Assembly (NCBI GenBank): GCA_003213955.1
Contig: QCMG01000014.1
Span: 1 to 37,733 of the forward strand
DNA: 37,733 bases
Direction of reading: 5' to 3'
From: Prochlorococcus sp. AG-418-M08
GTDB lineage: Bacteria > Cyanobacteriota > Cyanobacteriia > PCC-6307 > Cyanobiaceae
A program made the translations under genes and the position numbers. Positions 21,601 to 29,123 of this stretch are shown piece by piece. The notes under the pieces were generated by a model. It was given only the letters and a program-made list of their open reading frames with translations. It searched no databases and had not been told where the DNA came from. Every line of letters begins with the position of its first letter. Positions within the stretch are counted from its first letter, which is position 1.

Positions 21601-21972
21601 TCAAACGGGTTTGTTTCTATTTGAGAAGTATTTCTCTGATCTCCTCAATGCTCTTATAGCTCCTTTGAAATCTCCTTTACGATATTTTTCATCACTTTTT
21701 TGTTCTAATAATTTTACTATCTTATTTATTTGTAGTTCATCAATTCTTAATTTATGATCATTTATTAAATCAAATTTGGAAGCATATATATTAGATAATT
21801 CTTCTTTGAATTTTTTAATAATATCTTCATCACAATATTTAGAGTTTAATAGTGACTTTACTTCTCTTTTATCTTCTATTGCGCCTTTATAATTTCCTTC
21901 CTTAAATTTTCTCTCACTAGACCTAGTCTGGTTAACAATATTCTCAATAAATAATTTATCTGAATTAATCAT
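21601..21972 (-). CDS. Small protein with two TPR-like repeats (123 aa)
   Basis: Two related helical units are visible: SERKFKEGNYKGAIEDKREV and DEKYRKGDFKGAIRALRRSE. Both have the TPR-like core (Y/F)-x-x-G-(N/D)-(Y/F)-x-G-A-I. The ATG at 21972 (MINSDKLFIEN) is preferred to 22011, which would add a short hydrophobic extension. It is soluble and probably a protein-protein interaction module; partner unknown. Confidence 0.65.
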   Translation of the reverse strand: MINSDKLFIENIVNQTRSSERKFKEGNYKGAIEDKREVKSLLNSKYCDEDIIKKFKEELSNIYASKFDLINDHKLRIDELQINKIVKLLEQKSDEKYRKGDFKGAIRALRRSEKYFSNRNKPV

Positions 21973-22048
21973 TATTAGACTTTTAAAATAGATTAAGAAT
22001 AAATTTACCAAATGATCTTATAAATATTTTTAACCATTAATATCATTC

Positions 22049-22426
22049 TCAGCCACAAACAAGTCCTTTTTCAAGAAGTAAATCATATACTTTGAAACTT
22101 TTTGTTTTGCCTATTTTTGTAGGTTTATGGATATCTAAAATTTCAGCAAGGCACATTATCCAAAGAGTTCCTTTTTTTAAATTAAGATTTTTGCAAATAT
22201 GAGTAGGGGCAGACTTGAAACAATCAAAATCTCTGGATATATTCATATTCATAACCTGAGTTTCAAGTTCTAAGCTCAAAAGTTCTATTTCTTGATTAGA
22301 AAGAGTTGAACCAAAAGAATAAGAATCTATTAACAATTGATAATTCATACAAAATAAAGCAAACTCAAAATTATTCAGACATATGATGGGTTTAACAGAT
22401 CCATCGGGTAATTTTTGTTCCTTCAT
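22049..22426 (-). CDS. Hypothetical protein (up to 125 aa), overlapping the DUF3764 gene
   Basis: No domain is recognised. The protein has several Cys (SAPTHICKNL, IMCLAEIL, a terminal LVCG) and a C-terminal segment that looks like a small helical domain. The start is ambiguous. ATG at 22426 gives 125 aa but overlaps the 3' end of the DUF3764 gene by 35 nt. ATG at 22348 (MNYQLLIDSYSF) gives 99 aa with no overlap. Same strand as both neighbours, so possibly one operon. Confidence 0.5.
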   Translation of the reverse strand: MKEQKLPDGSVKPIICLNNFEFALFCMNYQLLIDSYSFGSTLSNQEIELLSLELETQVMNMNISRDFDCFKSAPTHICKNLNLKKGTLWIMCLAEILDIHKPTKIGKTKSFKVYDLLLEKGLVCG

Positions 22427-22673
22427 AAATATGCCCAGAAGCTTCAACAATTGGAATTGTTTCGGGATTTATGAATATTTCGTATAAGACATTTTCAGAA
22501 CCTTGAAATATTACTATTGCTCTTTTTGGATCAGCTAAAGATTTTCCAATATAAAAAGTCTTCACACCCATCTCCTTAAACATTGCTTGTTGTTCGGGTG
22601 ATTTCATATAAGCTTCATATTCTTCAAATGTATTACTAATTTTAAAATCTAGAACTGTTGTTTCAATAGCCAT
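22392..22673 (-). CDS. DUF3764 family protein
   Basis: The 93-aa product follows the DUF3764 pattern: METTVLxFK-like opening (AIETTVLDFKISNTFEEYEA), SPEQQAMFKEMGVKTFYIGK, DPKRAIVIFQ and a terminal EASGHIYEGTKITRWI. This family of small ferredoxin-like-fold proteins is mainly seen in marine picocyanobacteria and has no known function. ATG start at 22673. It is the first gene of a likely three- or four-gene minus-strand run (22673 to 21431). Confidence 0.8.
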   Translation of the reverse strand: MAIETTVLDFKISNTFEEYEAYMKSPEQQAMFKEMGVKTFYIGKSLADPKRAIVIFQGSENVLYEIFINPETIPIVEASGHIYEGTKITRWIC

Positions 22674-22862
22674 AAAATTAATGAATTAGACTTTTACGAT
22701 TTTAAATCTATTGTCAACAAGATAACTTTAATATTTCATTTTTTAAAAGAGCTTAAATATTTTGGAAATACATAAATATTAAAAAGTGAGTTTTTATTCA
22801 AAATAACTATTAATTATTTTTGTATATGAGTTATAAATCAACTATAAAAATGGTTTTTTATT

Positions 22863-24206
22863 TTGGACTCGAAAATTTCTCAAAGAGAACAATGGACAAG
22901 TAAGCTTGGATTTGTTCTTGCCGCTGCTGGTAGTGCTGTTGGACTTGGCAATTTATGGGGCTTTGCTTACAGGGCATCTCAAGGTGGAGGAGCTGCTTTT
23001 GTTGTTTTATATGTATTAATTGTTTTAATCGTTTGTCTTCCCGTTTTTGTAGCTGAAATGGCTTTAGGAAGGAGCGCTATGGCAAGTTCATTACTTGCTC
23101 CAGTTAAGTTAGGAGGAAAGAATTGGTACCCTTTAGGGATACTTTTCTTCATAGCCCCTTTAGGTATAGCTTCATATTATTCAGTGATAATGGGGTGGAC
23201 TGCAGATACTTTATTTCACTCATTATTTTTTGGATTACCAAAAAATCTAGGGGAAGCTGAGAATTTCTTTGGTGCTATAAGTAGTGGAAGCAGCGTTTTA
23301 TTAGGACATTTATTAAGTCTTATACTTACTGCAATTATAGTTTCATCGGGAATAAAAAAAGGTATTGAAAAAGTTACTAGATTCTTTATGCCTGTACTTT
23401 TCATAATTCTAGTTTTTCTTGTAATTTGGGCCACCACCCTTTCAGGGGCATGGGAAGGATATAAGACATTCTTATTTAAGTTTGACTTTACAGAACTAAG
23501 AAACCCTCAAACAATAAGAAATGCATTTACTCAAGCATTCTTTTCTTTAAGTTTAGGTATTGGAATAATGGTCACTTACGCCTCCTATTTAAATAAAAAA
23601 AGTAATTTACCTAAATTAAGTATTGGTGTCGCTTCATTAGATACCTTAGTAGGATTAATGGCGGGCTTAATAACTTTTCCAATAGTTCTAACTTTTGGAT
23701 TAAGTGACGCCATTTCCGAATCAACTGTTGGAGCATTATTTATTTCCATACCAACAGGATTAGGTACTTATGGGACTGCAGGGAGATTAGTGGCTGTGGC
23801 CTTCTTTGCTTTAGCTTATATTGCTGCAATTACTTCTTCAGTCTCTCTATTGGAAGTTCCAGTTTCTTCATTAATGGATAAATTTGGATTTAAAAGAAGT
23901 AAATCTGTCTTGATCATCACTCTATTTCTGTTTTTAGCAGGAATTCCCTCAGCATTAAATTTAAATATACTTGGAACTGTTGATTCAATTTTTGGAGGGG
24001 TACTGCTTATCTTTGGAGGATTCCTCGTCGCATTCTTTATGGGATGGGTAGTACCTGGAAAGTTTGATGAAGAACTTTATACTTCAAAAGTAGGGATTAA
24101 AATGACAAGATATTTAAAATTCATGATGAAATGGGTTTCTCCTCCAATTATTGCTTTTGGATTAGTTATTAGTATTTTTGACTTACTAAAAGGCTGGGTA
24201 TCTTGA
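22863..24206 (+). CDS. Na+-dependent transporter, neurotransmitter:sodium symporter (NSS/SNF) family
   Basis: Plasma-membrane secondary transporter, probably Na+-coupled amino-acid uptake. About eleven or twelve spans are visible over 447 aa, normal for bacterial NSS. The TM1 signature GSAVGLGNLWGFAYRASQGG (residues 23-42) matches the family's substrate and Na+ site. The family's usual Arg in GN(I/L)WRFPY is Gly here, with an Arg three residues later. The start is TTG (MDSKISQREQW) and no in-frame ATG is close. The preceding genes are on the other strand. Substrate is not predictable from this sequence. Confidence 0.9.
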   Translation: MDSKISQREQWTSKLGFVLAAAGSAVGLGNLWGFAYRASQGGGAAFVVLYVLIVLIVCLPVFVAEMALGRSAMASSLLAPVKLGGKNWYPLGILFFIAPLGIASYYSVIMGWTADTLFHSLFFGLPKNLGEAENFFGAISSGSSVLLGHLLSLILTAIIVSSGIKKGIEKVTRFFMPVLFIILVFLVIWATTLSGAWEGYKTFLFKFDFTELRNPQTIRNAFTQAFFSLSLGIGIMVTYASYLNKKSNLPKLSIGVASLDTLVGLMAGLITFPIVLTFGLSDAISESTVGALFISIPTGLGTYGTAGRLVAVAFFALAYIAAITSSVSLLEVPVSSLMDKFGFKRSKSVLIITLFLFLAGIPSALNLNILGTVDSIFGGVLLIFGGFLVAFFMGWVVPGKFDEELYTSKVGIKMTRYLKFMMKWVSPPIIAFGLVISIFDLLKGWVS

Positions 24207-24578
24207 TAGCACCAACAATAAATATCATTTTATTTAAAAAATTAATTATTTAAATTCACCTCAGATGATAGATATTAGCTTTAAGAAATTGCATAATACA
24301 TCTAAGTATTCGTATTTGCTAAGGTTATTGGCTAAAAATATAGAAACCTAATCTTAAAAAATGTCATGAATTTTTATTAAAAAAATATGTAAAAAATTTT
24401 TTTACCGAAGATTTTTTCTTTGCCTAAAATTTTACCCTTGATTAAGTTTTTATTCAGCTAGTTTTTTATAGAAAAGTAAATCACATTAAATTTTAATTGA
24501 TAAAATTAGAAAAAAGTAATAATTATTCTTTATAAACAGGCAATTTAAATTCTATATAAAGAATAAGCAGCAAAATTA
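24207..24578. other. Intergenic region between the symporter and selO
   Basis: It contains one possible micro-ORF (24265-24351) and is otherwise A+T-rich, with no clear terminator or promoter. Confidence 0.35.
24265..24351 (+). CDS. Possible micro-ORF (28 aa)
   Basis: ATG to TAA encodes MIDISFKKLHNTSKYSYLLR and a short amphipathic tail (LLAKNIET). The composition looks protein-like and the ORF lies in an otherwise empty gap, but no ribosome-binding site or homologue in the window supports it. Confidence 0.3.
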   Translation: MIDISFKKLHNTSKYSYLLRLLAKNIET

Positions 24579-26282
24579 ATGTTACCAAAATCCGAACCAT
24601 CAACATATAAAGAAACTAAAAACTTTTCTGAGTTTTCACAATTAGCAGATTTTTCTTTAGTGAATTCTCTTAAAGCTGATCCTCAGTCAACAAATGATGG
24701 TAATGATCATAAGCCTAGACCAGTTTACTCAGGTCATTATGTTCCTGTAATTCCAATACCTATTCCAGAACCAAAATATGTAGCGCATAGCTCAATATTA
24801 TTTGAAGAATTAGGATTAAGTCCTGACCTGACAAAAGATAAAAAGTTTTCAAGTTTTTTTTCAGGCGATATAAAAGTCGCAGATTCCCCAATTAATCACT
24901 TTGGTTGGGCAACGGGGTATGCATTGTCTATATATGGTACTGAATATGTACAGCAATGTCCTTTTGGAACAGGTGATGGATATGGAGATGGTCGAGCAAT
25001 TTCTGTATTCGAAGGTTTATTTAATGGGAAAAGAATGGAGATGCAACTCAAGGGAGGAGGTCCTACACCATATTGTCGTGGTGCAGATGGTCGAGCTGTC
25101 CTAAGATCAAGTGTTCGTGAATTTCTTGCACAAGAGTTTATGCATGCCCTAGGAATTCCAACTTCAAGATCTTTAACACTCTATGTATCAGGAACAGAAA
25201 TAGTTAGAAGGCCTTGGTACACAAAAGGTTCTAAATATTTTGAGCCTGATATCATGGTTGATAATCATGCCGCAATTACTACACGTGTCGCACCATCATT
25301 TTTGCGTGTAGGTCATCTCGAACTCTTCGCTCGTAGAGTTCGAAGTAATTCACATGATGACGCTTTTAATGAGCTTACAATTATTGTCCAACATCTTATA
25401 GATAGAAACTATAAAGAAGAAATCGATCCTAGTATCTCATTTAATGAGAAGGTAATTAAACTAGCTTATATATATAGAAAAAGACTTATATCACTAATAG
25501 CTAACTGGATGCGGGTTGGTTATTGTCAAGGAAATTTTAATAGCGATAATTGTGCTGCAGGAGGATTTACTCTAGATTACGGTCCTTTTGGTTTTTGTGA
25601 ATTATTTGACCCAAGATTTCAGCCCTGGACTGGAGGTGGAAAACACTTTTCATTTTTCAATCAACCTTTTGCTGCCGAAATTAATTTTAAGATGTTTTGT
25701 AAATCTATCCAACCATTACTTTTAAAGAATAAAGAAGACATAGAAAAACTAGATCAAATCAAAAATGATTTTTCTAAATTAATGGAAAAAGAAATGCAAT
25801 TAATATGGGCAAAAAAACTTGGTTTAAAAAAATACAACGCAACTCTTACCAACGAACTTTTCAATCTTATGGTTATCTCTAAGGCTGACTTCACTATTTT
25901 CTTCAGAAAACTTTCTCATATACCTGACAATATATCTTTTTTAAAAGATAGTTTCTATTTACCTCTAACTGAAGAACTGCATGAAAAATGGAATAATTGG
26001 CTTAAAAAATGGCAAGGTTGTATAAACACATCTAGTAACCCTAAAAAAATATCTCAATTAATGAAAAAGGTAAACCCAAAATATACTTGGCGTGAATGGA
26101 TGATAGTTCCTGCATATGAGGAGGCTGACGAAGGGAATTACAACTTAATTAAAGAATTACAATCTATCTTAAGTAATCCATACGAAGAACAATCCTGGGA
26201 AATATCACAAAAATACGATCGTCTTAAACCAAAAGAATACTTCAATAATGGAGGAATATCTCACTACAGCTGCTCTTCTTAA
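24579..26282 (+). CDS. selO: Protein adenylyltransferase SelO (YdiU/UPF0061)
   Basis: SelO is a pseudokinase-fold enzyme that transfers AMP from ATP to protein Ser/Thr/Tyr and is linked to redox homeostasis. Visible motifs are GDGRAISVFE (136-145), QLKGGGPTPYCRGADGRAVL (156-175), RSSVREFLAQEFMHALGIPT, and GYCQGNFNSDN (314-324) followed by DYGPFGF (333-339). The Asn and Asp residues expected to bind metal are kept. The usual His before G-(V/N)-x-N is Gln here. The last residues are CSS, the Cys form of the C-terminal Sec-Ser-Ser of eukaryotic SelO. 567 aa and complete. ATG at 24579. A 53-aa gene converges 8 nt beyond the stop. Confidence 0.93.
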   Translation: MLPKSEPSTYKETKNFSEFSQLADFSLVNSLKADPQSTNDGNDHKPRPVYSGHYVPVIPIPIPEPKYVAHSSILFEELGLSPDLTKDKKFSSFFSGDIKVADSPINHFGWATGYALSIYGTEYVQQCPFGTGDGYGDGRAISVFEGLFNGKRMEMQLKGGGPTPYCRGADGRAVLRSSVREFLAQEFMHALGIPTSRSLTLYVSGTEIVRRPWYTKGSKYFEPDIMVDNHAAITTRVAPSFLRVGHLELFARRVRSNSHDDAFNELTIIVQHLIDRNYKEEIDPSISFNEKVIKLAYIYRKRLISLIANWMRVGYCQGNFNSDNCAAGGFTLDYGPFGFCELFDPRFQPWTGGGKHFSFFNQPFAAEINFKMFCKSIQPLLLKNKEDIEKLDQIKNDFSKLMEKEMQLIWAKKLGLKKYNATLTNELFNLMVISKADFTIFFRKLSHIPDNISFLKDSFYLPLTEELHEKWNNWLKKWQGCINTSSNPKKISQLMKKVNPKYTWREWMIVPAYEEADEGNYNLIKELQSILSNPYEEQSWEISQKYDRLKPKEYFNNGGISHYSCSS

Positions 26283-26290
26283 AGCTTATT

Positions 26291-26452
26291 TTATTTTTTG
26301 TATAGTTTTTCTAGATACTCAAATTTTTTTCTTAATTCTTTGTCACTTTCATTAATTTTGATATTATTTTTAATTAATGGAATGATCCACCAAACTTGTA
26401 GACCCAAAAAAACCAATATAAGAAGTAACAAATCTGTTGTTCCAGGGGACAT
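26291..26452 (-). CDS. Single-TM small protein (53 aa)
   Basis: The ATG ORF encodes MSPGTTDLLLLILVFLGLQV, one span continuing through WWIIPL, then a charged coiled-coil-like tail (ESDKELRKKFEYLEKLYKK). It is well formed and plausibly expressed. It converges with selO, the two stops being 8 nt apart. I do not recognise a family; the function is unknown. Confidence 0.6.
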   Translation of the reverse strand: MSPGTTDLLLLILVFLGLQVWWIIPLIKNNIKINESDKELRKKFEYLEKLYKK

Positions 26453-26829
26453 TAAATTTCATTGTTTTTTGAATTAGTTGATAATAGCAATCCTTTATAA
26501 CTTTTAAAAATTAACTAAATAACGCTGTACGGCAACCAATTCAATACTGAGTTCCCTTCCCTTTAAGATTATTGCTTTTTTGATAAAAGTTAATTTTTTA
26601 TTCTATCCTTCCTTATCAGACATGCAAACATCCTCAATAACTTCTTGTATTGCTAAAGTTACTTTCTGAAGCTTAAACTCTAAGCCCTCTCGGTGGTTAA
26701 TTGATCAAAATAATTATTTTAATAATTAAAGAAGAAATTTCTAGGCAGTAAATAAGTAATTAACCCAATAAAACTATTGACAAAACAGCTAGTAGAATAT
26801 ACAAATAGTACAGGTGTATTATCTATTCA
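26453..26829. other. Intergenic region with a headless ORF fragment and a promoter
   Basis: On the minus strand 26603-26704 is open and protein-like (EGLEFKLQKVTLAIQEVIED) but has no early start codon, so it is probably a remnant. The promoter at 26777 serves the following + strand gene. Confidence 0.35.
26777..26805 (+). promoter_or_regulatory. Sigma70-type promoter upstream of the gene at 26830
   Basis: A consensus -35 TTGACA (26777-26782) is followed after 17 bp by TACAAA (26800-26805) as the -10. Transcription would start near 26812, giving a leader of less than 20 nt before the ATG. Confidence 0.5.
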
Positions 26830-27120
26830 ATGACAGCTGGAGAGGTTAATGTTTGGTCTAATTTTTCTTATGGCAGTAGTATTGATACGCCCAACGGTTG
26901 CCTTCTTAATGCTGAGGGTAGCAGACTAATTTTCTTTGAAAGATCTACAAAATCACCAAAGAGCAATACTAGGATCTTCACACATCTATTTTATACAAAT
27001 CATTTGGGAGAGCCAGCAGGGTTAAAATCTACAAGCAAATTCCGGCTAGAAGAAGCCTGGGAAAAATGGAATGAACTACAAGAACAAGGATGGACAAAAG
27101 TATCACACAATTATGGCTAA
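26830..27120 (+). CDS. DUF1651-like small protein (96 aa)
   Basis: Visible pattern: a N-terminal GCLLNAEGSRLIFFE strand pair, a middle region with THLFYTNHLGEPAGLKS, and EEAWEKWNELQEQGWTKV at the C-terminus. The last element (A-x-x-x-W-x-x-L-x-x-x-G-W) is typical of DUF1651, a small family common in marine picocyanobacteria, of unknown function. The ATG has a good promoter just upstream. The gene is followed by a 22-codon ORF overlapping its stop. Confidence 0.65.
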   Translation: MTAGEVNVWSNFSYGSSIDTPNGCLLNAEGSRLIFFERSTKSPKSNTRIFTHLFYTNHLGEPAGLKSTSKFRLEEAWEKWNELQEQGWTKVSHNYG

Positions 27121-27181
27121 CCAGAATGAGTCTTATATATTAGAAGATTGGATCAATCCAGTAGATGAAAGCTTACCTTAA
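27113..27181 (+). CDS. Possible micro-ORF overlapping the DUF1651-like gene
   Basis: ATGGCTAA overlaps the upstream stop codon, a common coupling arrangement. It encodes 22 residues, MANQNESYILEDWINPVDES and two more. Acidic and protein-like, but too short to be sure. The gap 27182-27330 holds nothing recognised. Confidence 0.3.
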   Translation: MANQNESYILEDWINPVDESLP

Positions 27182-27330
27182 TAAGCTTGGAATACATTAA
27201 AACTAAATTTTTATCGACAAATAATTAATCATCAAGAAAAAAGACCATTCAAAATATCAAAATATTTCTTGAGGATCAAGACAAAAGCTATAAAAATAAC
27301 CATACTTTATGACATATATGTATTAAAAGT

Positions 27331-27400
27331 GTTACAAAATCTGCAGAAAACGGCCATTTAACGCTTTTAACTTTACATTGCTTAATATTCATGTTACATT
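27331..27400 (+). promoter_or_regulatory. HLR1-like (RpaB-type) half-sites upstream of the hli operon
   Basis: Cyanobacterial HLR1 is built from (G/T)TTACA(A/T)(A/T) repeats bound by the response regulator RpaB, and it controls hli and other high-light genes. Three such 8-mers occur here: GTTACAAA (27331), TTTACATT (27372) and GTTACATT (27393), the last 24 nt before the first hli ATG. They are 41 and 21 bp apart, close to whole helical turns. Canonical HLR1 has a 2-nt spacer, so this is a looser arrangement. Confidence 0.5.
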
Positions 27401-27423
27401 TATTAACAATTACATAACTAGCA

Positions 27424-27630
27424 ATGGCTAATTCACAAGTAACAACAGAATCAGGCGGAAGGCAGAATATGTTTCCTGCTGAAACCCGTCCATATATTGA
27501 TGAGTCTGTCTCATATGAAGGCTATCCTCAAAATGCTGAAAAGGTTAACGGTAGATGGGCAATGATCGGTTTTGTAGCATTACTTGGTGCATACATTACA
27601 ACAGGTCAAATCATTCCTGGAATCTTTTAA
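27424..27630 (+). CDS. High light-inducible protein (Hli), 68 aa
   Basis: Single-helix LHC-like thylakoid protein. The chlorophyll-binding signature NAEKVNGRWAMIGFVALLGA is at about residues 37-56, followed by TTGQIIPGIF. The N-terminus is polar, as in typical Prochlorococcus Hli proteins. ATG start. It heads a run that continues with a 22-codon ORF, two more hli genes and two small genes, ending at a terminator at 28403. HLR1-like boxes lie immediately upstream. Confidence 0.93.
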   Translation: MANSQVTTESGGRQNMFPAETRPYIDESVSYEGYPQNAEKVNGRWAMIGFVALLGAYITTGQIIPGIF

Positions 27631-27632
27631 GA

Positions 27633-27701
27633 ATGGAACCAATTTCTCCTGAACTTTATAAAAAGCTAATTAAAGCATATAAGTCTATCAGGCGAATTTA
27701 A
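27633..27701 (+). CDS. Possible micro-ORF (22 aa) inside the hli operon
   Basis: It begins 2 nt after the first hli stop and encodes MEPISPELYKKLIKAYKSIR plus RI, a basic amphipathic helix. Position suggests coupled translation. There is no other evidence. Confidence 0.35.
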   Translation: MEPISPELYKKLIKAYKSIRRI

Positions 27702-27791
27702 CTTCTAGTAATTTCTTTCACGGTAACATTGTTCTCTTAAACCAATAATTAATTACAAGAATTTAAAAACCTAATTTTATCAAACAAAAAA

Positions 27792-27938
27792 ATGACTGAA
27801 ACAAACATCAAAACAAAAAAAATCGAAAAAGAAAAAGTTGTTGCAGAAACACTTAATGGAAGATTTGCAATGATTGGGCTCATAGCTGCAATTGGAGCAT
27901 ATCTAACTACTGGACAAATAATTCCAGGCTTCGTATAA
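27792..27938 (+). CDS. High light-inducible protein (Hli), 48 aa
   Basis: A short Hli with a Lys-rich N-terminus (KTKKIEKEKVVAE) and the core ETLNGRFAMIGLIAAIGAYL, ending TTGQIIPGFV. The last 30 or so residues match the 68-aa Hli upstream, so the two arose by duplication. ATG at 27792 in an A-rich leader. The 90-nt gap from the preceding micro-ORF may contain its own promoter. Confidence 0.9.
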   Translation: MTETNIKTKKIEKEKVVAETLNGRFAMIGLIAAIGAYLTTGQIIPGFV

Positions 27939-27968
27939 GACTTACTTAAATCAATTACTACAAATTCA

Positions 27969-28097
27969 ATGGAAAACTCAAAACCTAACTACTGGCAAAA
28001 TGCTGAAAAAACTAACGGAAGAATGGCAATGATGGGCTTCTTCGCACTAGTTGTAAATTATGGTTTATTTGGCTGGATAATACCTGGAATTTTTTAA
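27969..28097 (+). CDS. High light-inducible protein (Hli), 42 aa
   Basis: A minimal Hli: ENSKPNYWQNAEKTNGRMAM, then MGFFALVVNYGLFGWIIPGIF. The (V/I)NY-x-LFGWI ending is shared with the island Hli at 4851 rather than with its operon neighbours, so this and the 4851 gene form one subtype. It starts 31 nt after the previous hli and is followed after 1 nt by a 29-aa membrane ORF. Confidence 0.9.
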   Translation: MENSKPNYWQNAEKTNGRMAMMGFFALVVNYGLFGWIIPGIF

Positions 28098-28098
28098 A

Positions 28099-28188
28099 AT
28101 GAATCTAGATATATTCCTCATTTCTTTCTTCGCATATTTACTAGTCCCAGTACTAATGATTGCGAAAGGTAAAAAAGCAGTTAACTAA
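28099..28188 (+). CDS. Single-TM microprotein (29 aa) in the hli operon
   Basis: ATG lies 1 nt after the third hli stop. The product MNLDIFLISFFAYLLVPVLM plus a basic tail IAKGKKAVN is a single membrane span. Its tight spacing with hli and the gene at 28193 makes it likely to be translated. A thylakoid accessory peptide is a reasonable guess; no family is recognised. Confidence 0.55.
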   Translation: MNLDIFLISFFAYLLVPVLMIAKGKKAVN

Positions 28189-28192
28189 AATA

Positions 28193-28372
28193 ATGAATTT
28201 AGGCTTACTCTTTCTCAAAATTAATACAATTGGAGTGATTACTCTAGCTGAATTAGATTGGATTGCTAACAATCAATCGGATTTCTCTAGATTAGACATG
28301 GCATTAGTTATTAAAATTGGTCGTTTAATGGATTCAGGAGTTGTAGAAATTGATAGTAGATTACCGGTCTAA
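28193..28372 (+). CDS. Small conserved-looking protein (59 aa) at the end of the hli operon
   Basis: From ATG at 28193 the product reads MNLGLLFLKINTIGVITLAE, then LDWIANNQSDFSRLDMALV and a Leu/Ile-rich C-terminus (GRLMDSGVVEIDSRL). An in-frame TTG at 28160 lies inside the preceding ORF and is rejected. It is a soluble helical protein. It is the last gene before the terminator at 28403. The function is unknown. Confidence 0.6.
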   Translation: MNLGLLFLKINTIGVITLAELDWIANNQSDFSRLDMALVIKIGRLMDSGVVEIDSRLPV

Positions 28373-28402
28373 TATTTTCTTATTTTAAATAAATACTTAT
28401 GT

Positions 28403-28440
28403 GTGCTTGCTAAAGGAACTTAGTAGGCACTTATTTATTT
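28403..28440 (+). terminator. Rho-independent terminator of the hli operon
   Basis: GTGCTTGCTAA (28403-28413) pairs with TTAGTAGGCAC (28420-28430) over 11 bp with two G-U pairs and a 6-nt loop. TTATTTATTT follows. Confidence 0.75.
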
Positions 28441-28464
28441 CATAAGAGGGTTATTAAGAAAAAA

Positions 28465-28495
28465 AGAGATCGTTTTTTAGCTGTAAACGACCTCT
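28465..28495 (-). terminator. Rho-independent terminator for the minus-strand small-gene operon
   Basis: AGAGATCGTTT (28465-28475) and AAACGACCTCT (28485-28495) form an 11-bp stem with one mismatch. Read on the minus strand the stem is followed by a run of Ts (TCTCTTTTTTTCTT), as for a terminator of the genes at 28590-29288. Confidence 0.75.
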
Positions 28496-28589
28496 CATTA
28501 CCTAATTCTCACAAGAAAAATTTCAAGTAAGCATACAAATCTTAATTTATTTTGATTAAGTGTAAATACGTAAATATGCCGATTTATTT

Positions 28590-28805
28590 CTATCTATTTA
28601 AACCACCTCTTTTAATCCATAGAAACCAAGTTATCCAAATTGGGGGAAGAAACTTTATTAAAGATCTAATTTTATATATATAAAAAGGAGCAGCGTCAAA
28701 AAGAATTAAATTCATGACTAATGATGATAATGATAGCCAAATGGCAATAATTAAAATATTTGCTCCCAATAAAGCGAACTTATTTTGCTTAAATATTTTG
28801 GGCAT
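28590..28805 (-). CDS. Small membrane protein (71 aa), hypothetical
   Basis: Two hydrophobic segments are visible: ALLGANILIIAIWLSLSSLV with its extension to about residue 35, and FLPPIWITWFLWIKRGG near the end. The N-terminus is basic (MPKIFKQNK). ATG start. It is the last of three small minus-strand genes (29288 to 28590) that end at the terminator at 28465. No family recognised. Confidence 0.55.
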   Translation of the reverse strand: MPKIFKQNKFALLGANILIIAIWLSLSSLVMNLILFDAAPFYIYKIRSLIKFLPPIWITWFLWIKRGGLNR

Positions 28806-28861
28806 AAAATGAAAAATATATTCTAAATTTTAAATCGGTATAATATATAAAGGTTATTTTT

Positions 28862-29113
28862 TCAAAAAAACTTCAAATTTAAAATCCATATCCAAAGAAA
28901 AAATATACTAAATCTTATTCCCTCTCCTAATAAAATTCCAAAAATAAAAGGTGGGAAAAAGTATATAAAGAAAATCGAAAGTAAACTAAAAAGAGCGAAA
29001 GAGCCTCTTAAAATAATATTTTTTCTTCGTTTTTTTCTTAGCTGTTTTAATAAATTCCACTCAAATTCAATAAAACTGTAAAACTTTTCAGAAAATACAA
29101 ATAAATATTTCAT
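28862..29113 (-). CDS. Small membrane protein (83 aa), hypothetical
   Basis: A soluble head with a very basic stretch (LLKQLRKKRRKNIILRG, about residues 21-37) precedes one or two membrane spans rich in Phe and Ile, including a PPFIFGILLGEG turn. ATG at 29113 lies 10 nt after the stop of the 54-aa basic gene. It is probably in an operon with its two neighbours. No family recognised. Confidence 0.5.
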   Translation of the reverse strand: MKYLFVFSEKFYSFIEFEWNLLKQLRKKRRKNIILRGSFALFSLLSIFFIYFFPPFIFGILLGEGIRFSIFFLWIWILNLKFF

Positions 29114-29123
29114 GACCGCTTAT

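Noticed and set aside
23216-23437. 73-aa minus-strand ORF inside the NSS transporter
   Set aside because: Antisense shadow of membrane segments with no independent support.
24901-25104. 67-aa ORF in another frame of selO
   Set aside because: It overlaps the most conserved SelO motifs and is a frame shadow.
26603-26704. Minus-strand ORF in the gap before 26830
   Set aside because: Protein-like sequence but no start codon near its beginning; mentioned only as a possible remnant.
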